From Mageeibacillus sp. UBA5770 (GTDB lineage Bacteria > Bacillota_A > Clostridia > Saccharofermentanales > Saccharofermentanaceae): a stretch of 14,358 nucleotides of DNA. The translations under genes and the position numbers were made by a program. The notes under the pieces were generated by a model. The model searched no databases. It saw only the letters and a program-made list of their open reading frames with translations, and had not been told where the DNA came from. Every line of letters starts with the position of its first letter. Within the stretch, counting starts at the first letter, position 1. The stretch covers positions 1 through 14,358 of the forward strand of contig DIEQ01000096.1 in assembly GCA_002418705.1 (NCBI GenBank), in the 5' to 3' direction. Below, one piece after another: positions 6,978-13,616 of the stretch.

Positions 6978-8068
6978 CACTCGTCCCCCAGGCAGATCCC
7001 AAGGTCACGGGCCGTCTGAATATAAATAGAATCGGGCGGGACTAGTTTCTGGCGGCCGGCAACTTCTTCAAGCGGAATTGTGACAACATGGTTATTTTCA
7101 AAGCCAACCATCACACCAAACTTACGCTGAATGATCAGATCCGCTGCTGAAGTACCCAGCACCGAAGTAAGGACGCGGTCATATGCGTCAGGCGGGCCGC
7201 CGCGCTGGAAGTGTCCCGGTACTGTGACCCTGATTTCCTGTCCCGTCTTTTCACCCAGCTGGTGAGCCAGCAGGTAGGCAATGGAAGGAAATCCCGACTC
7301 CCCGCGCACTCTGCGCAGTTCTTTCTTGCTAAGTGTTGCTTCATCGGTCGAGAGCGCACCTTCGGCGACTGCAATGATAGAAAACCGTTTCTTTTGCTTG
7401 TTGCGAAGCTCCAGATAGCGGATAACGGTGTCAATGCTGAACGGAATTTCGGGGATCAGGATCACATCGGCTCCGCCTGCAATTCCGGCAAATAGAGTCA
7501 GCCATCCGGCACGGTTGCCCATCAGTTCGATGATAAACACCCGTCCGTGAGAGGATGCAGTCGTGTGGATGCTGTCAACGACCAAAGTCGCCATATCCAC
7601 TGAGCTTTGAAACCCGAATGTTACATCGGTCCCCCACAGGTCGTTATCGATTGTCTTGGGAAGAGTGATGATGTTCAATCCGTTTTGGGCCAGTAAATTG
7701 GCTGTCTTATGTGTCCCGTTGCCGCCGAGAATCACCAGGGCATCAAGCTTGAGCGCCTTGTAAGTCGCAATCATGGCCATGAGACGGGTTGGTCCGTCCG
7801 TCTTCTGGAGATCTGCCGGCTGATTAATCAGCTTAAAGGGCAGACGGGAAGTTCCGAGAATGGTACCGCCGACAGTCAGGATTCCGGAGAAATCAGAGCG
7901 ATTCATCATCACATAATCTTTCTGGATCAGACCACGATAGCCATCACGAAATCCGATTAACTCAACTTTATCGAGTTTCTCGTACAAAGCCCTCGCGACA
8001 CCGCGCAGCGCTGAATTTAATCCCTGGCAATCACCGCCGCTGGTCAGCAAACCAATTCGTTTTCCCAT
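6977..8068 (-). CDS. pfkA: 6-phosphofructokinase
   Basis: This enzyme phosphorylates fructose 6-phosphate to fructose 1,6-bisphosphate, the committed step of glycolysis, in the cytoplasm. The 363-residue protein has the family motifs in order: LTSGGDCQGLNSALRG (8-23) for nucleotide binding, GGNGT (115-119), PKTIDND (137-143) with the catalytic Asp141, and MGNRAGW for substrate binding. The later PGHFQRGG is also conserved. The residue matching E. coli Gly104 is Gly118, as in ATP users. The one matching Gly124 is Lys138, as in pyrophosphate users, so donor choice is not settled, though ATP is more likely. I chose ATG 8068 because GGAAGG lies 8 bases upstream; a GTG three codons earlier would touch that site. 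The small Cys protein gene ends 87 bases upstream on the same strand and may be co-transcribed. Confidence 0.93.
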   Translation of the reverse strand: MGKRIGLLTSGGDCQGLNSALRGVARALYEKLDKVELIGFRDGYRGLIQKDYVMMNRSDFSGILTVGGTILGTSRLPFKLINQPADLQKTDGPTRLMAMIATYKALKLDALVILGGNGTHKTANLLAQNGLNIITLPKTIDNDLWGTDVTFGFQSSVDMATLVVDSIHTTASSHGRVFIIELMGNRAGWLTLFAGIAGGADVILIPEIPFSIDTVIRYLELRNKQKKRFSIIAVAEGALSTDEATLSKKELRRVRGESGFPSIAYLLAHQLGEKTGQEIRVTVPGHFQRGGPPDAYDRVLTSVLGTSAADLIIQRKFGVMVGFENNHVVTIPLEEVAGRQKLVPPDSIYIQTARDLGICLGDE

Positions 8069-8155
8069 TTGTAACACCTTCCTGGAATAGTAATTCCGTC
8101 AGACGCCAAAGTCGGAGCAGTCATCAATATGGCTTAAGGAAAAAACTTCCGGCTA

Positions 8156-8287
8156 TTAAGGGTTAGTTTTGCCCGAAGGACACGCCAGACGCATGCATAT
8201 ACGCTTAACATATTCTTTCCCGTGTATGTCTTTATAGTTTCCCTCAGTTATATACCATTCACATTTTTCGCAAAGTTGTGTGTTCAT
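8156..8287 (-). CDS. Small four-cysteine protein (43 residues)
   Basis: I do not recognise this 43-residue protein. It begins MNTQLCEKCEWY and ends with ICMRLACPSGKTNP. Four cysteines form two pairs, C6-x2-C9 and C31-x4-C36, around a charged middle containing His22, which suggests a zinc knuckle or ribbon. GAGGAA lies about 6 bases before the ATG, the usual distance, and the stop TAA is clean. It has no membrane segment or signal peptide. It reads toward the phosphofructokinase gene, with 87 bases between them and no clear terminator, so the two may share a transcript. The start site, codon order and paired cysteines argue for a real gene rather than a chance frame. Its function is unknown. 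Confidence 0.65.
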   Translation of the reverse strand: MNTQLCEKCEWYITEGNYKDIHGKEYVKRICMRLACPSGKTNP

Positions 8288-8352
8288 ATATGATTCCTCG
8301 TTATGCTTTTATATATTCGGATGCTATTTGCAGTGTTTCTCACATTCGATAT

Positions 8353-8413
8353 TCCCCGATTGGGGAGCCACTGCGTTGGCGGGATGGTCTACTATCTGCT
8401 GCTACCGTACCAT
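8353..8413 (-). other. Possible structured leader upstream of the small Cys gene
   Basis: The 8288-8538 gap holds no convincing gene. It contains a hairpin of TCCCC (8353-8357) with GGGGA (8362-8366) around a GATT loop, and a second pairing of ATGGT (8384-8388) with ACCAT (8409-8413). On the minus strand these would lie 65-130 bases before the 43-residue gene. I cannot match them to a known riboswitch. Confidence 0.2.
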
Positions 8414-8538
8414 TGTTCTCAAGTATCCGACAAGACCTTTTCACATGACAATTTGAACAAAAAACACGATTAATTCTTATCTTTGTCGTTATCGAGAAAT
8501 AAAACAATTGAAAATATCATCATCCATAACTGAAGCGA

Positions 8539-8832
8539 TCAACCCTTCTCGATACATGCCTGAATGATCTTATGACAGCAAGTTCCCAACGGATTATTGT
8601 GGATACAGTCCGAGTTCTTCATAGCTCCGGTAATCCGGTTCACATCGGCGACCGTCCGGGCCCCGTGGTTCCTGACCGCATCAACAACCTGCTCCTCGGT
8701 GACCCGGCTGCAGTAACAGGCAAATCGCGGATCGGTATCATTCTTATACCAGATAGGAACTCGAATCAGATCTTTAACAAACCGGATTTCCGGAATCCCG
8801 CAATAATAGACCACATCACATTCCGGATTCAT
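8539..8832 (-). CDS. BFD-like [2Fe-2S]-binding domain protein, start uncertain
   Basis: The 97 residues from the first ATG match the iron-sulfur domain of proteins annotated as CopZ-family or Csac_0668-like. C39-x-C41 opens the domain (CYCSRVTEEQVVDAV), a helix-rich middle ends in TGAMKNSDC (C76), and NPLGTCC gives C85 and C86. Four of these cysteines would hold a [2Fe-2S] cluster. The preceding CDVVYY with an aromatic strand is also typical. Family members usually begin with a zinc-ribbon segment of about 50 residues that is absent here. Similarity appears to continue upstream of the ATG (VYDFCIC), but that frame meets a TGA with no ATG, GTG or TTG between, and the ATG itself has no ribosome binding site. 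The gene may therefore be 5'-truncated. A role in metal or redox handling is only inferred from the family. Confidence 0.6.
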   Translation of the reverse strand: MNPECDVVYYCGIPEIRFVKDLIRVPIWYKNDTDPRFACYCSRVTEEQVVDAVRNHGARTVADVNRITGAMKNSDCIHNNPLGTCCHKIIQACIEKG

Positions 8833-8957
8833 ACATATGCAAAAGTCATAGACCTCAACGCCTGCTAAGGCCCTCCGCTCAATCCGTACATCAGAAAAGT
8901 ATCATCCTGTGTCTTCAGATAAATTACCGTCGAGGTGTTCGGATTGTCCAAATATCG

Positions 8958-10172
8958 TTAAATTGCCCCAATCGGAACAACTCTATTTTTCGAATCCAGT
9001 GGATATGTCATGGACGCTAAGCAGATCACTGCACCTTCGCCGATTTCATTGGGAAGAGATTCCAATACTTTAAAATTTTTGAGTGCCTCTTTTCCCGGAT
9101 CAGCAGCCTTTTTGATTTCGATTGGATAAAGAATACCGTTATCAAGAATGATAAGATCAATTTCCTTGCCGTTACTGTCGCGATAATATGCCAGTCTGCT
9201 TCGTACATCGATCCCCTTATTTGAATATTGCTTAATGATCTCGGATACTACATAAGTTTCAAACATGGCACATGCCATTGCAGACTGTTCCAAAACACGA
9301 GGGCTATTCCACAAACTCAAATAACAAGCAAGACCGGTATCCATAAAATATAGCTTTGGCCGCTTAACAATTCTTTTAATTGTATTTCCTGAATAAGGTT
9401 GAAGCAAAAAAACTAAGCCTGAAGTAACAAGCAAAGAAAGCCAGTGATCGACAGTCTTATTATCAATTCCAACATCCTTTCCTATATCAGAAAGATTCAA
9501 TTCCTGTCCGGTTCGAGCAGCCGCACTCGATACAAATTTCAGGAACTTGGATTCATTCCTGATTTCAACAAGATCTCGTATATCTCTTTCAATATAGGTC
9601 TGCATATATCCGCCAAAATAACTCTCCGGAGTCAATTCCGGATCAATAATCATTTGCGGCATACTGCCCCGATATATCTTGTCGAAAACGGTTGTAATGG
9701 TCTCTTCCGTTACCCTTTCGATTTTTTGATTGGGAAGAAACGGAGACTCATTTGTATTCAATATCTCAGAACGACTCAGTCCATATAAAGACAGTATCCC
9801 CACGCGTCCTGCTAATGACTCACCGACGTTCTTCATCAAACGAAACATTTGAGAACCGGTCAGAAAATACTGTCCCGGCGTTCTGTGTTCATCAATTCTA
9901 ATCTTTATGTATGGCAATAACTCCGGTGCATATTGAATTTCATCTATGATGACCGGCGCAGGATATTGCTGTAAAAACAATTCCGGATCATTTCGAGCCA
10001 AATCTCTTATTCGAGGATAATCTAATGTGACATATGTAATCTCATCATTTTTCTCGCAGACCTTTTTGATCATAGTCGTTTTTCCGGTCTGCCGGGCTCC
10101 TGAAATAACAATGGCAGGAAAATGCCTGGAAAGATATTCTAACTGATCTTCGATTTTTCTTTTTATATACAT
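8958..10172 (-). CDS. AAA_14 / DUF4143 ATPase (first of two)
   Basis: This 404-residue protein is a P-loop ATPase of the AAA_14 plus DUF4143 type, common in anaerobes and archaea with no settled function. Walker A is GARQTGKT (25-32), Walker B is VIIDE (74-78), and a sensor-like YFLTGS lies at 102-107. A helical and winged-helix-like region follows (about 175-270, including the NLSDIGKDVGIDNKTVDHWL segment). The C-terminal end carries KEIDLIILDNG and IEIKKA, spaced like the D and ExK of a PD-(D/E)xK nuclease fold. I prefer ATG 10172 over the GTG four codons earlier, because AAGGAA directly abuts that GTG with no spacing. It is transcribed away from the second ATPase at 11063, with repeats upstream of both. 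Confidence 0.9.
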   Translation of the reverse strand: MYIKRKIEDQLEYLSRHFPAIVISGARQTGKTTMIKKVCEKNDEITYVTLDYPRIRDLARNDPELFLQQYPAPVIIDEIQYAPELLPYIKIRIDEHRTPGQYFLTGSQMFRLMKNVGESLAGRVGILSLYGLSRSEILNTNESPFLPNQKIERVTEETITTVFDKIYRGSMPQMIIDPELTPESYFGGYMQTYIERDIRDLVEIRNESKFLKFVSSAAARTGQELNLSDIGKDVGIDNKTVDHWLSLLVTSGLVFLLQPYSGNTIKRIVKRPKLYFMDTGLACYLSLWNSPRVLEQSAMACAMFETYVVSEIIKQYSNKGIDVRSRLAYYRDSNGKEIDLIILDNGILYPIEIKKAADPGKEALKNFKVLESLPNEIGEGAVICLASMTYPLDSKNRVVPIGAI

Positions 10173-10213
10173 ACAGCCACCCACTTCCTTGGCAAACTGT
10201 CGTCTTCATAGGA

Positions 10214-10242
10214 ATGATAACATGATCCGAGCGATAATTCAA
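10214..10242 (-). promoter_or_regulatory. Predicted promoter of the first ATPase gene, with an inverted repeat beside it
   Basis: The -35 TTGAAT (10242-10237) and -10 TATCAT (10219-10214) are 17 bases apart, with a leader of about 35 bases. Just upstream, AATGCAA (10241-10247) and TTGCATT (10256-10262) form a 7-bp inverted repeat that overlaps the -35 edge and could be an operator. Confidence 0.5.
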
Positions 10243-10282
10243 TGCAAATGCGGAATTGCATTCCCAAAATTCATAAATCTTG

Positions 10283-10372
10283 GACTGCTTATGTTTATTC
10301 GACTGCTTCTTATTAAAGAAATCGTCCCAAATTTTTAATAACAATCGCACAACCCTGCTCTTATTAAAGAAA
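10283..10372. repeat. Iterated AT-rich elements upstream of the first ATPase
   Basis: TTATTAAAGAAA occurs exactly twice, at 10310-10321 and 10361-10372, 51 bases apart. Each copy is preceded by CTGCT(T)C, and a looser copy (GACTGCTTATGTTTATTC) lies at 10283-10300. A TTTTTAATAAC element sits between them. Toward the ATPase gene they read TTTCTTTAATAAG. The rest of the 10185-10516 gap shows no gene. Confidence 0.6.
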
Positions 10373-10516
10373 ACTTTAATATGGACAACTCCCGTCAGCT
10401 TACCGTGCCGGTATGAAATCCCTTCGTAAAGACGGTTCCACTCACAACAAAAAATAACGTATAATTTATATATATGCAAAACAGTATTCAGGAACTTGGG
10501 CTCGGTCGCCTGATGC

Positions 10517-10984
10517 TTGAATATTCATAAACTGCTGCGCGTTCGGACTGCCGGGGACCTGCAGCCCCTGATCGGGTTGCTCGATATTCATTCTTTGTCT
10601 GTCGAGGATGCTTTGGATACAAACCAGTTACCGAAAATTGATGATTTTCCCGATAGCACAGTTATTGTGTTCAACGCATTCTCCTATATAGAAAATACCT
10701 TAAGCGTTCAGGAGATCGATTTGTTCCTCAGCAACCATTTCCTTATTAGTGTAGACCGTATCGGGCCGGATGGTAAACCGCTGCTCGACGGCATAGAGGA
10801 AATGGTGCAAAGAGAAATGGACACGGACCGGCTCGGTCCGGCCTTTGTGATGCACACAATCCTTGATGTTATGTCACTTCCTTGCTTTACTCTTACTTCA
10901 TATATCCCGTCAATTCCAACATATTACATTCCACCTAACAAAATCATTACATTCTTCCTAATAAAACAATTGCATTATTCCTAA
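10517..10984 (+). pseudogene. CorA-type magnesium transporter fragment, membrane part missing
   Basis: CorA proteins are pentameric magnesium channels with a cytoplasmic N-terminal domain and two C-terminal membrane helices carrying a GMN motif. The first 119 residues here fit the cytoplasmic domain: LDIHSLSVEDALDTNQLPK, then a strand VIVFNAFSY, IDLFLSNHFLISVD, and GPAFVMHTILDVM. After about 10873 the similarity stops. The frame then runs through unrelated AT-rich sequence to a stop at 10984, so the stalk helix, both membrane helices and GMN are absent, and I do not find them downstream. The 5' end is also doubtful, because only a TTG without a ribosome binding site is available and a TGA lies two codons before it. 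It cannot make a working channel. Confidence 0.7.
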
Positions 10985-11017
10985 TAAAACGATTGCATTC
11001 TTCTTAATATAAGCTTG
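10927..11017. repeat. Four tandem 23-bp units upstream of the second ATPase
   Basis: Units start at 10927, 10950, 10973 and 10996 (the last is 22 bp). Copies two and three differ at 2 of 23 positions, copy one is looser, and copy four drifts at its end. The common core is CATTCTTCCTAATAAAAC. They abut without spacers, so this is not a CRISPR array. The last copy runs into the -35 of the ATPase promoter, which suits an operator array read by a regulator or by the ATPase itself. Confidence 0.8.
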
Positions 11018-11042
11018 ATAATGCTTGGAATTGGTGTATGAT
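11015..11042 (+). promoter_or_regulatory. Predicted promoter of the second ATPase gene
   Basis: A -35 TTGATA (11015-11020) and -10 TATGAT (11037-11042) are 16 bases apart, immediately after the 23-bp repeats. The leader would be very short, ending in AAGAGG at 11049-11054 before the ATG at 11063. Confidence 0.5.
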
Positions 11043-11062
11043 GTCATTAAGAGGTATGTATT

Positions 11063-12325
11063 ATGTATTTGCCAAGATTGATAGAAAAGAGCATTAGAGA
11101 AAAGCTTTCATACATTGGAGCCACTCATATTGAAGGGCCAAAATGGTGTGGAAAATCCACAACAGCATCTCTATTCGCAAAAACAATAATCAAACTACAG
11201 GATCCAATCGTTTTTAACCGATATAAAATATATGCAACAACCAGCAAAAATGATCTGCTTTATGGAGATCATCCTATTCTTTTCGATGAATGGCAGAAAA
11301 TACCAGAATTATGGGACTTCATCCGACTTGATGTTGACGATCATCCAAATAGTCGTGGACTATATCTATTAACCGGTTCGGCAAAGCCGACGGAGGATCG
11401 TGAACGTCACTCCGGATCCGGTCGAATCGCGACGATCAAGATGAGACCGATGTCACTTTTTGAATCCAAAGATTCATCCGGGGAAGTATCGATTGCTGAA
11501 CTTTTCAACAATCCCGACTATCACATGCGAGGCGAATCTGCCCTTACCATATCCGATCAAGTAGATTTAGTGTGTCGAGGCGGTTGGCCGGGTATATTAC
11601 AATCACCGAAAAAAATGATTGTAAGCTATATCCGGGATTATTATAAAGGCCTCGTTAATGTGGACATTATCGATGTCGATGGTGTCAAAAGAGATGCTAA
11701 AAAAGCCGAAGCCATCTTAAGAACGTATGCAAGGGCAATTTCCACGTTGACTGACTATCAAACAATGGTACGGGATCTGGAGAATGTCGGCGAGGGCATC
11801 AATATAAACACGCTAAGTTCCTATATCAGTGCTTTCGAGAAAATTTTTGTTATCGAAAATGTGGAAGCCTGGACTCCAAAGCTGCGAAGCGCCAGCAAAA
11901 TCAGATCAAAACCCAAAAAGCAGTTTGTCGATCCCTCGCTTGCTGTCATAGCATTAGGCGCGAGTTCGACGGAACTGTTAGAAGATATGGAGACATTTGG
12001 CTTTTTCTTCGAATCAATGGTAACGCGGGATTTACGTGTTTATCTCGCTTCCATGAACGGTGAAGTTTTCCATTATCGTGATAATACGGGGCTGGAGGCC
12101 GACTGCATTTTGAAATTGGATGATGGACGATGGGCAGCTGTCGAGGTAAAAGTCGGAGGAAACAAGGTCGATGAAGCAGCAGCAAATCTACTGAAACTGA
12201 GAGATCGTGTGGATACAGATCATATGACAATGCCCCTTTTCTTAATGGTCGTTTATGGCGGACAACATGCGTATCGAAGGCCGGATGGTGTTTTTGTTGT
12301 TCCCATAGGATGTTTGCGGGATTAA
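11063..12325 (+). CDS. AAA_14 / DUF4143 ATPase (second of two)
   Basis: This 420-residue ATPase has the same layout as the one at 8958-10172 but is a distant relative. Walker A is GPKWCGKS (25-32), Walker B is ILFDE (72-76), and the sensor region is YLLTGSAKP (101-109). A DUF4143 region follows from about residue 210 to 360. Near the C-terminus GLEADCILKLDDGRWAAVEVK places D and ExK as in PD-(D/E)xK nuclease folds, and it ends VVPIG like its partner. W28-C29 in the P-loop in place of the usual small residues is a feature of a recognisable subgroup. AAGAGG lies 8 bases before the ATG. It faces away from the first ATPase, with the CorA fragment and the repeat arrays between. Its function is unknown; DNA binding or a selfish-element role would be a guess. 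Confidence 0.9.
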   Translation: MYLPRLIEKSIREKLSYIGATHIEGPKWCGKSTTASLFAKTIIKLQDPIVFNRYKIYATTSKNDLLYGDHPILFDEWQKIPELWDFIRLDVDDHPNSRGLYLLTGSAKPTEDRERHSGSGRIATIKMRPMSLFESKDSSGEVSIAELFNNPDYHMRGESALTISDQVDLVCRGGWPGILQSPKKMIVSYIRDYYKGLVNVDIIDVDGVKRDAKKAEAILRTYARAISTLTDYQTMVRDLENVGEGININTLSSYISAFEKIFVIENVEAWTPKLRSASKIRSKPKKQFVDPSLAVIALGASSTELLEDMETFGFFFESMVTRDLRVYLASMNGEVFHYRDNTGLEADCILKLDDGRWAAVEVKVGGNKVDEAAANLLKLRDRVDTDHMTMPLFLMVVYGGQHAYRRPDGVFVVPIGCLRD

Positions 12326-12362
12326 GAGATGGTATAAGCCGGAGCGTTGCTTTCTAACCAAA

Positions 12363-12542
12363 CTACTGTTTAGCGGGCACAAATTCAACTCTTACATTCA
12401 TCCCCATTCCGGAAGCAATTCTCTCTATAGTCTTAAGAGACGGGTTTGCATTACCATTTTCGATTTTGCTGATATCGCTTTGTGCAATCCCGGTCTTTTC
12501 CGCCAGTTGCTTTTGTGTAATGTTGGCTGCCTTTCGAAACAC
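12363..12542 (-). pseudogene. C-terminal fragment of an HTH (Xre/HigA-like) antitoxin
   Basis: Reading from a GTG at 12542 gives 59 residues with a clear helix-turn-helix: ITQKQLAEKTGIAQSDISKI, then ENGNANPSLKTIERIASGMG and a short VRVEFVPAKQ tail. This is the C-terminal two thirds of antitoxin-type Xre regulators. Such proteins normally begin 30-50 residues earlier, but upstream of RKAANITQ the frame overlaps the end of the neighbouring antitoxin and loses all similarity. The GTG has no spaced ribosome binding site. It is most likely a remnant of a second toxin-antitoxin module joined to the one at 12550-13032. Its toxin partner is not visible. Confidence 0.65.
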
Positions 12543-12549
12543 CCTGTTT

Positions 12550-13032
12550 CTACCGGGAAATGATGTTGTATTTAATCGGCAGTGCCGGGTCGGCTTTAAG
12601 CATACTCAACATTCTGCGAGCGGTTCCAATCGGCGTATTCCTGCCAGCTTCCCATGCTTCTACTGTTTTTGTTGAAACACCCATCACAGCGGCAAAAGCA
12701 GCTTGCGTCATTTGTAAAGTATTTCGTACACTTTTGATTTCCTGGGCATTAAAATCAGGGACAGGATTTACAGTGCATTTTGCCTTTCTTGCCTTAACCG
12801 TGCCCTTTTCGTATCCGACTGCTTCAGTTAAGCCGGTTATAATGCTTTTATAAACATCCATATTCATTAACCCCATTCTGATTTTTCGCAAACCGCCTGT
12901 TACTCTCATTAAAGCGCCTTTGGCAGAATCCAGAGTAAGTTCCTCTTGCAGGCACTTCAAATCCTTATCTGTAAATCCCATGGCTTTCCAATGCTTATCA
13001 AATTCGGGGAGCATTATAAATTCTCTGGTCAT
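12550..13032 (-). CDS. Fusion of N-terminal RelE-type toxin to NadS-type antitoxin
   Basis: Two parts are visible in one 160-residue frame. Residues 1-55 (MTREFIMLPEFDKHWKAMG to GGLRKIRM) match the start of RelE/HigB-like mRNA-cleaving toxins, whose full length is about 110-120. From M56 or M58 (MDVYKSIITGLTEAVGYEKG) the sequence is a complete NadS-like antitoxin with a helix-turn-helix near 101-145 (RNTLQMTQAAFAAVMGVS, then TVEAWEAGRNTP). In normal modules these are separate neighbouring genes, so a deletion has removed the toxin's C-terminal half and joined the genes in frame. Toxin activity should be gone because the C-terminal catalytic residues are missing. AGCAGG lies 7 bases before the first ATG, and an internal antitoxin start with GGGG upstream (12867 or 12861) may also be used. 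Confidence 0.82.
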   Translation of the reverse strand: MTREFIMLPEFDKHWKAMGFTDKDLKCLQEELTLDSAKGALMRVTGGLRKIRMGLMNMDVYKSIITGLTEAVGYEKGTVKARKAKCTVNPVPDFNAQEIKSVRNTLQMTQAAFAAVMGVSTKTVEAWEAGRNTPIGTARRMLSMLKADPALPIKYNIISR

Positions 13033-13054
13033 TGAGTTACCTGCTCTTTAATCT

Positions 13055-13083
13055 ATTTTACCCTATTTGATAGGGTTAAACAA
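13055..13083 (-). promoter_or_regulatory. Toxin-antitoxin promoter with operator in the spacer
   Basis: The -35 TTGTTT (13083-13078) and -10 TAAAAT (13060-13055) are exactly 17 bases apart. Between and overlapping them is the inverted repeat ACCCTAT-TTG-ATAGGGT (13060-13076). An antitoxin bound there would cover the promoter, the usual autorepression arrangement of type II modules. The site looks intact although the toxin is not. Confidence 0.7.
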
Positions 13084-13388
13084 CGGGCTTCTGTTGTTCT
13101 TTAGGGGACACCTGCAAAGTATTCTGCATTCTCCAAAATTCTTTTCAAAAAAAGAAGCCGCCCTGGTATTCCCAACGCGACTTCAAAAAATGCTTTTTTC
13201 TTCGGCTATTCACCTATTCAGGACAGATTCAGCAAAAACCATTCTGAGACCTCGATGCCAACCTCCTGAAAAGACGGGCACGTCTACAGTCAATGTGATT
13301 ATACTCTCTCTGTCCGAACACCGCTATATGATATAGGCGCAACTTATCTATATTCTGTTTTTGAATGAAGTCGCCTTCGCTGGTTTCA
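13084..13388. other. Gap without a supported gene
   Basis: No reading frame here has both a start with a ribosome binding site and recognisable content. AGCCG and CGGCT (13156-13160 and 13202-13206 on the plus strand) could pair around a long loop between A-rich and T-rich runs, but this is not a standard terminator. Confidence 0.4.
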
Positions 13389-13547
13389 TCAAGTCTTATT
13401 TGAACCAAAAGATTTGGCTGCAATCACCGCAGCTAAATATATAACTGAGAAAGCAATCACCGCCTCTGGAATTCTAACAAACGCTAAAATTAACCAGACT
13501 GATATCAATCCAAAAACTAAAACAATTATCCCCTTTAATATAGCCAT
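13389..13547 (-). CDS. Small two-helix membrane protein (52 residues)
   Basis: I do not recognise this 52-residue protein. It starts MAILKGIIVLVFGLISVWL and has two hydrophobic stretches, about residues 5-24 and 29-45, joined by a short VRIPEA turn. It ends in a basic and polar tail, AKSFGSNKT. This makes a small helical hairpin in the membrane. AGGGGG lies 9 bases before the ATG, and two consecutive TGA codons end the frame. A promoter-like TATAAT is placed about 70 bases upstream. Small proteins of this shape act as membrane-complex regulators, toxins or immunity factors, and nothing here separates those options. Confidence 0.6.
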   Translation of the reverse strand: MAILKGIIVLVFGLISVWLILAFVRIPEAVIAFSVIYLAAVIAAKSFGSNKT

Positions 13548-13616
13548 TTCTCTGTGCCCCCTTTTATTAACTTGTTTGACGTAGGAAATATTAAGTAGCC
13601 TCTCGTTAATGAAAAT

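Noticed and set aside
8290..8448. 52-residue plus-strand frame opposite the leader of the small Cys gene
   Set aside because: No ribosome binding site precedes its ATG, and its content is unremarkable.
8865..8951. 28-residue minus-strand frame from a TTG (LDNPNTSTVIYLKTQDD...) right after the ATPase stop
   Set aside because: The sequence reads smoothly, but there is no clear ribosome binding site and no family I know. It could be a gene remnant; the evidence is too thin to annotate.
10045..10479. 144-residue minus-strand frame overlapping the start of the first ATPase
   Set aside because: It overlaps the ATPase in another frame, lies over promoter and repeat DNA, and has no recognisable content.
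10927..11017. CRISPR array
   Set aside because: The 23-bp units touch each other with no spacers, vary in sequence, and no cas gene is present.
13147..13206. Mirror-like pair AAAAAAGAAGCCG and TTTTTTCTTCGGC
   Set aside because: The second is the unreversed complement of the first, so it cannot form a normal hairpin beyond 5 bp. I take it as coincidence in A/T-rich DNA.
13229..13423. 64-residue minus-strand frame overlapping the small membrane protein gene
   Set aside because: It starts at a TTG inside that gene without a ribosome binding site, and its composition looks like chance.
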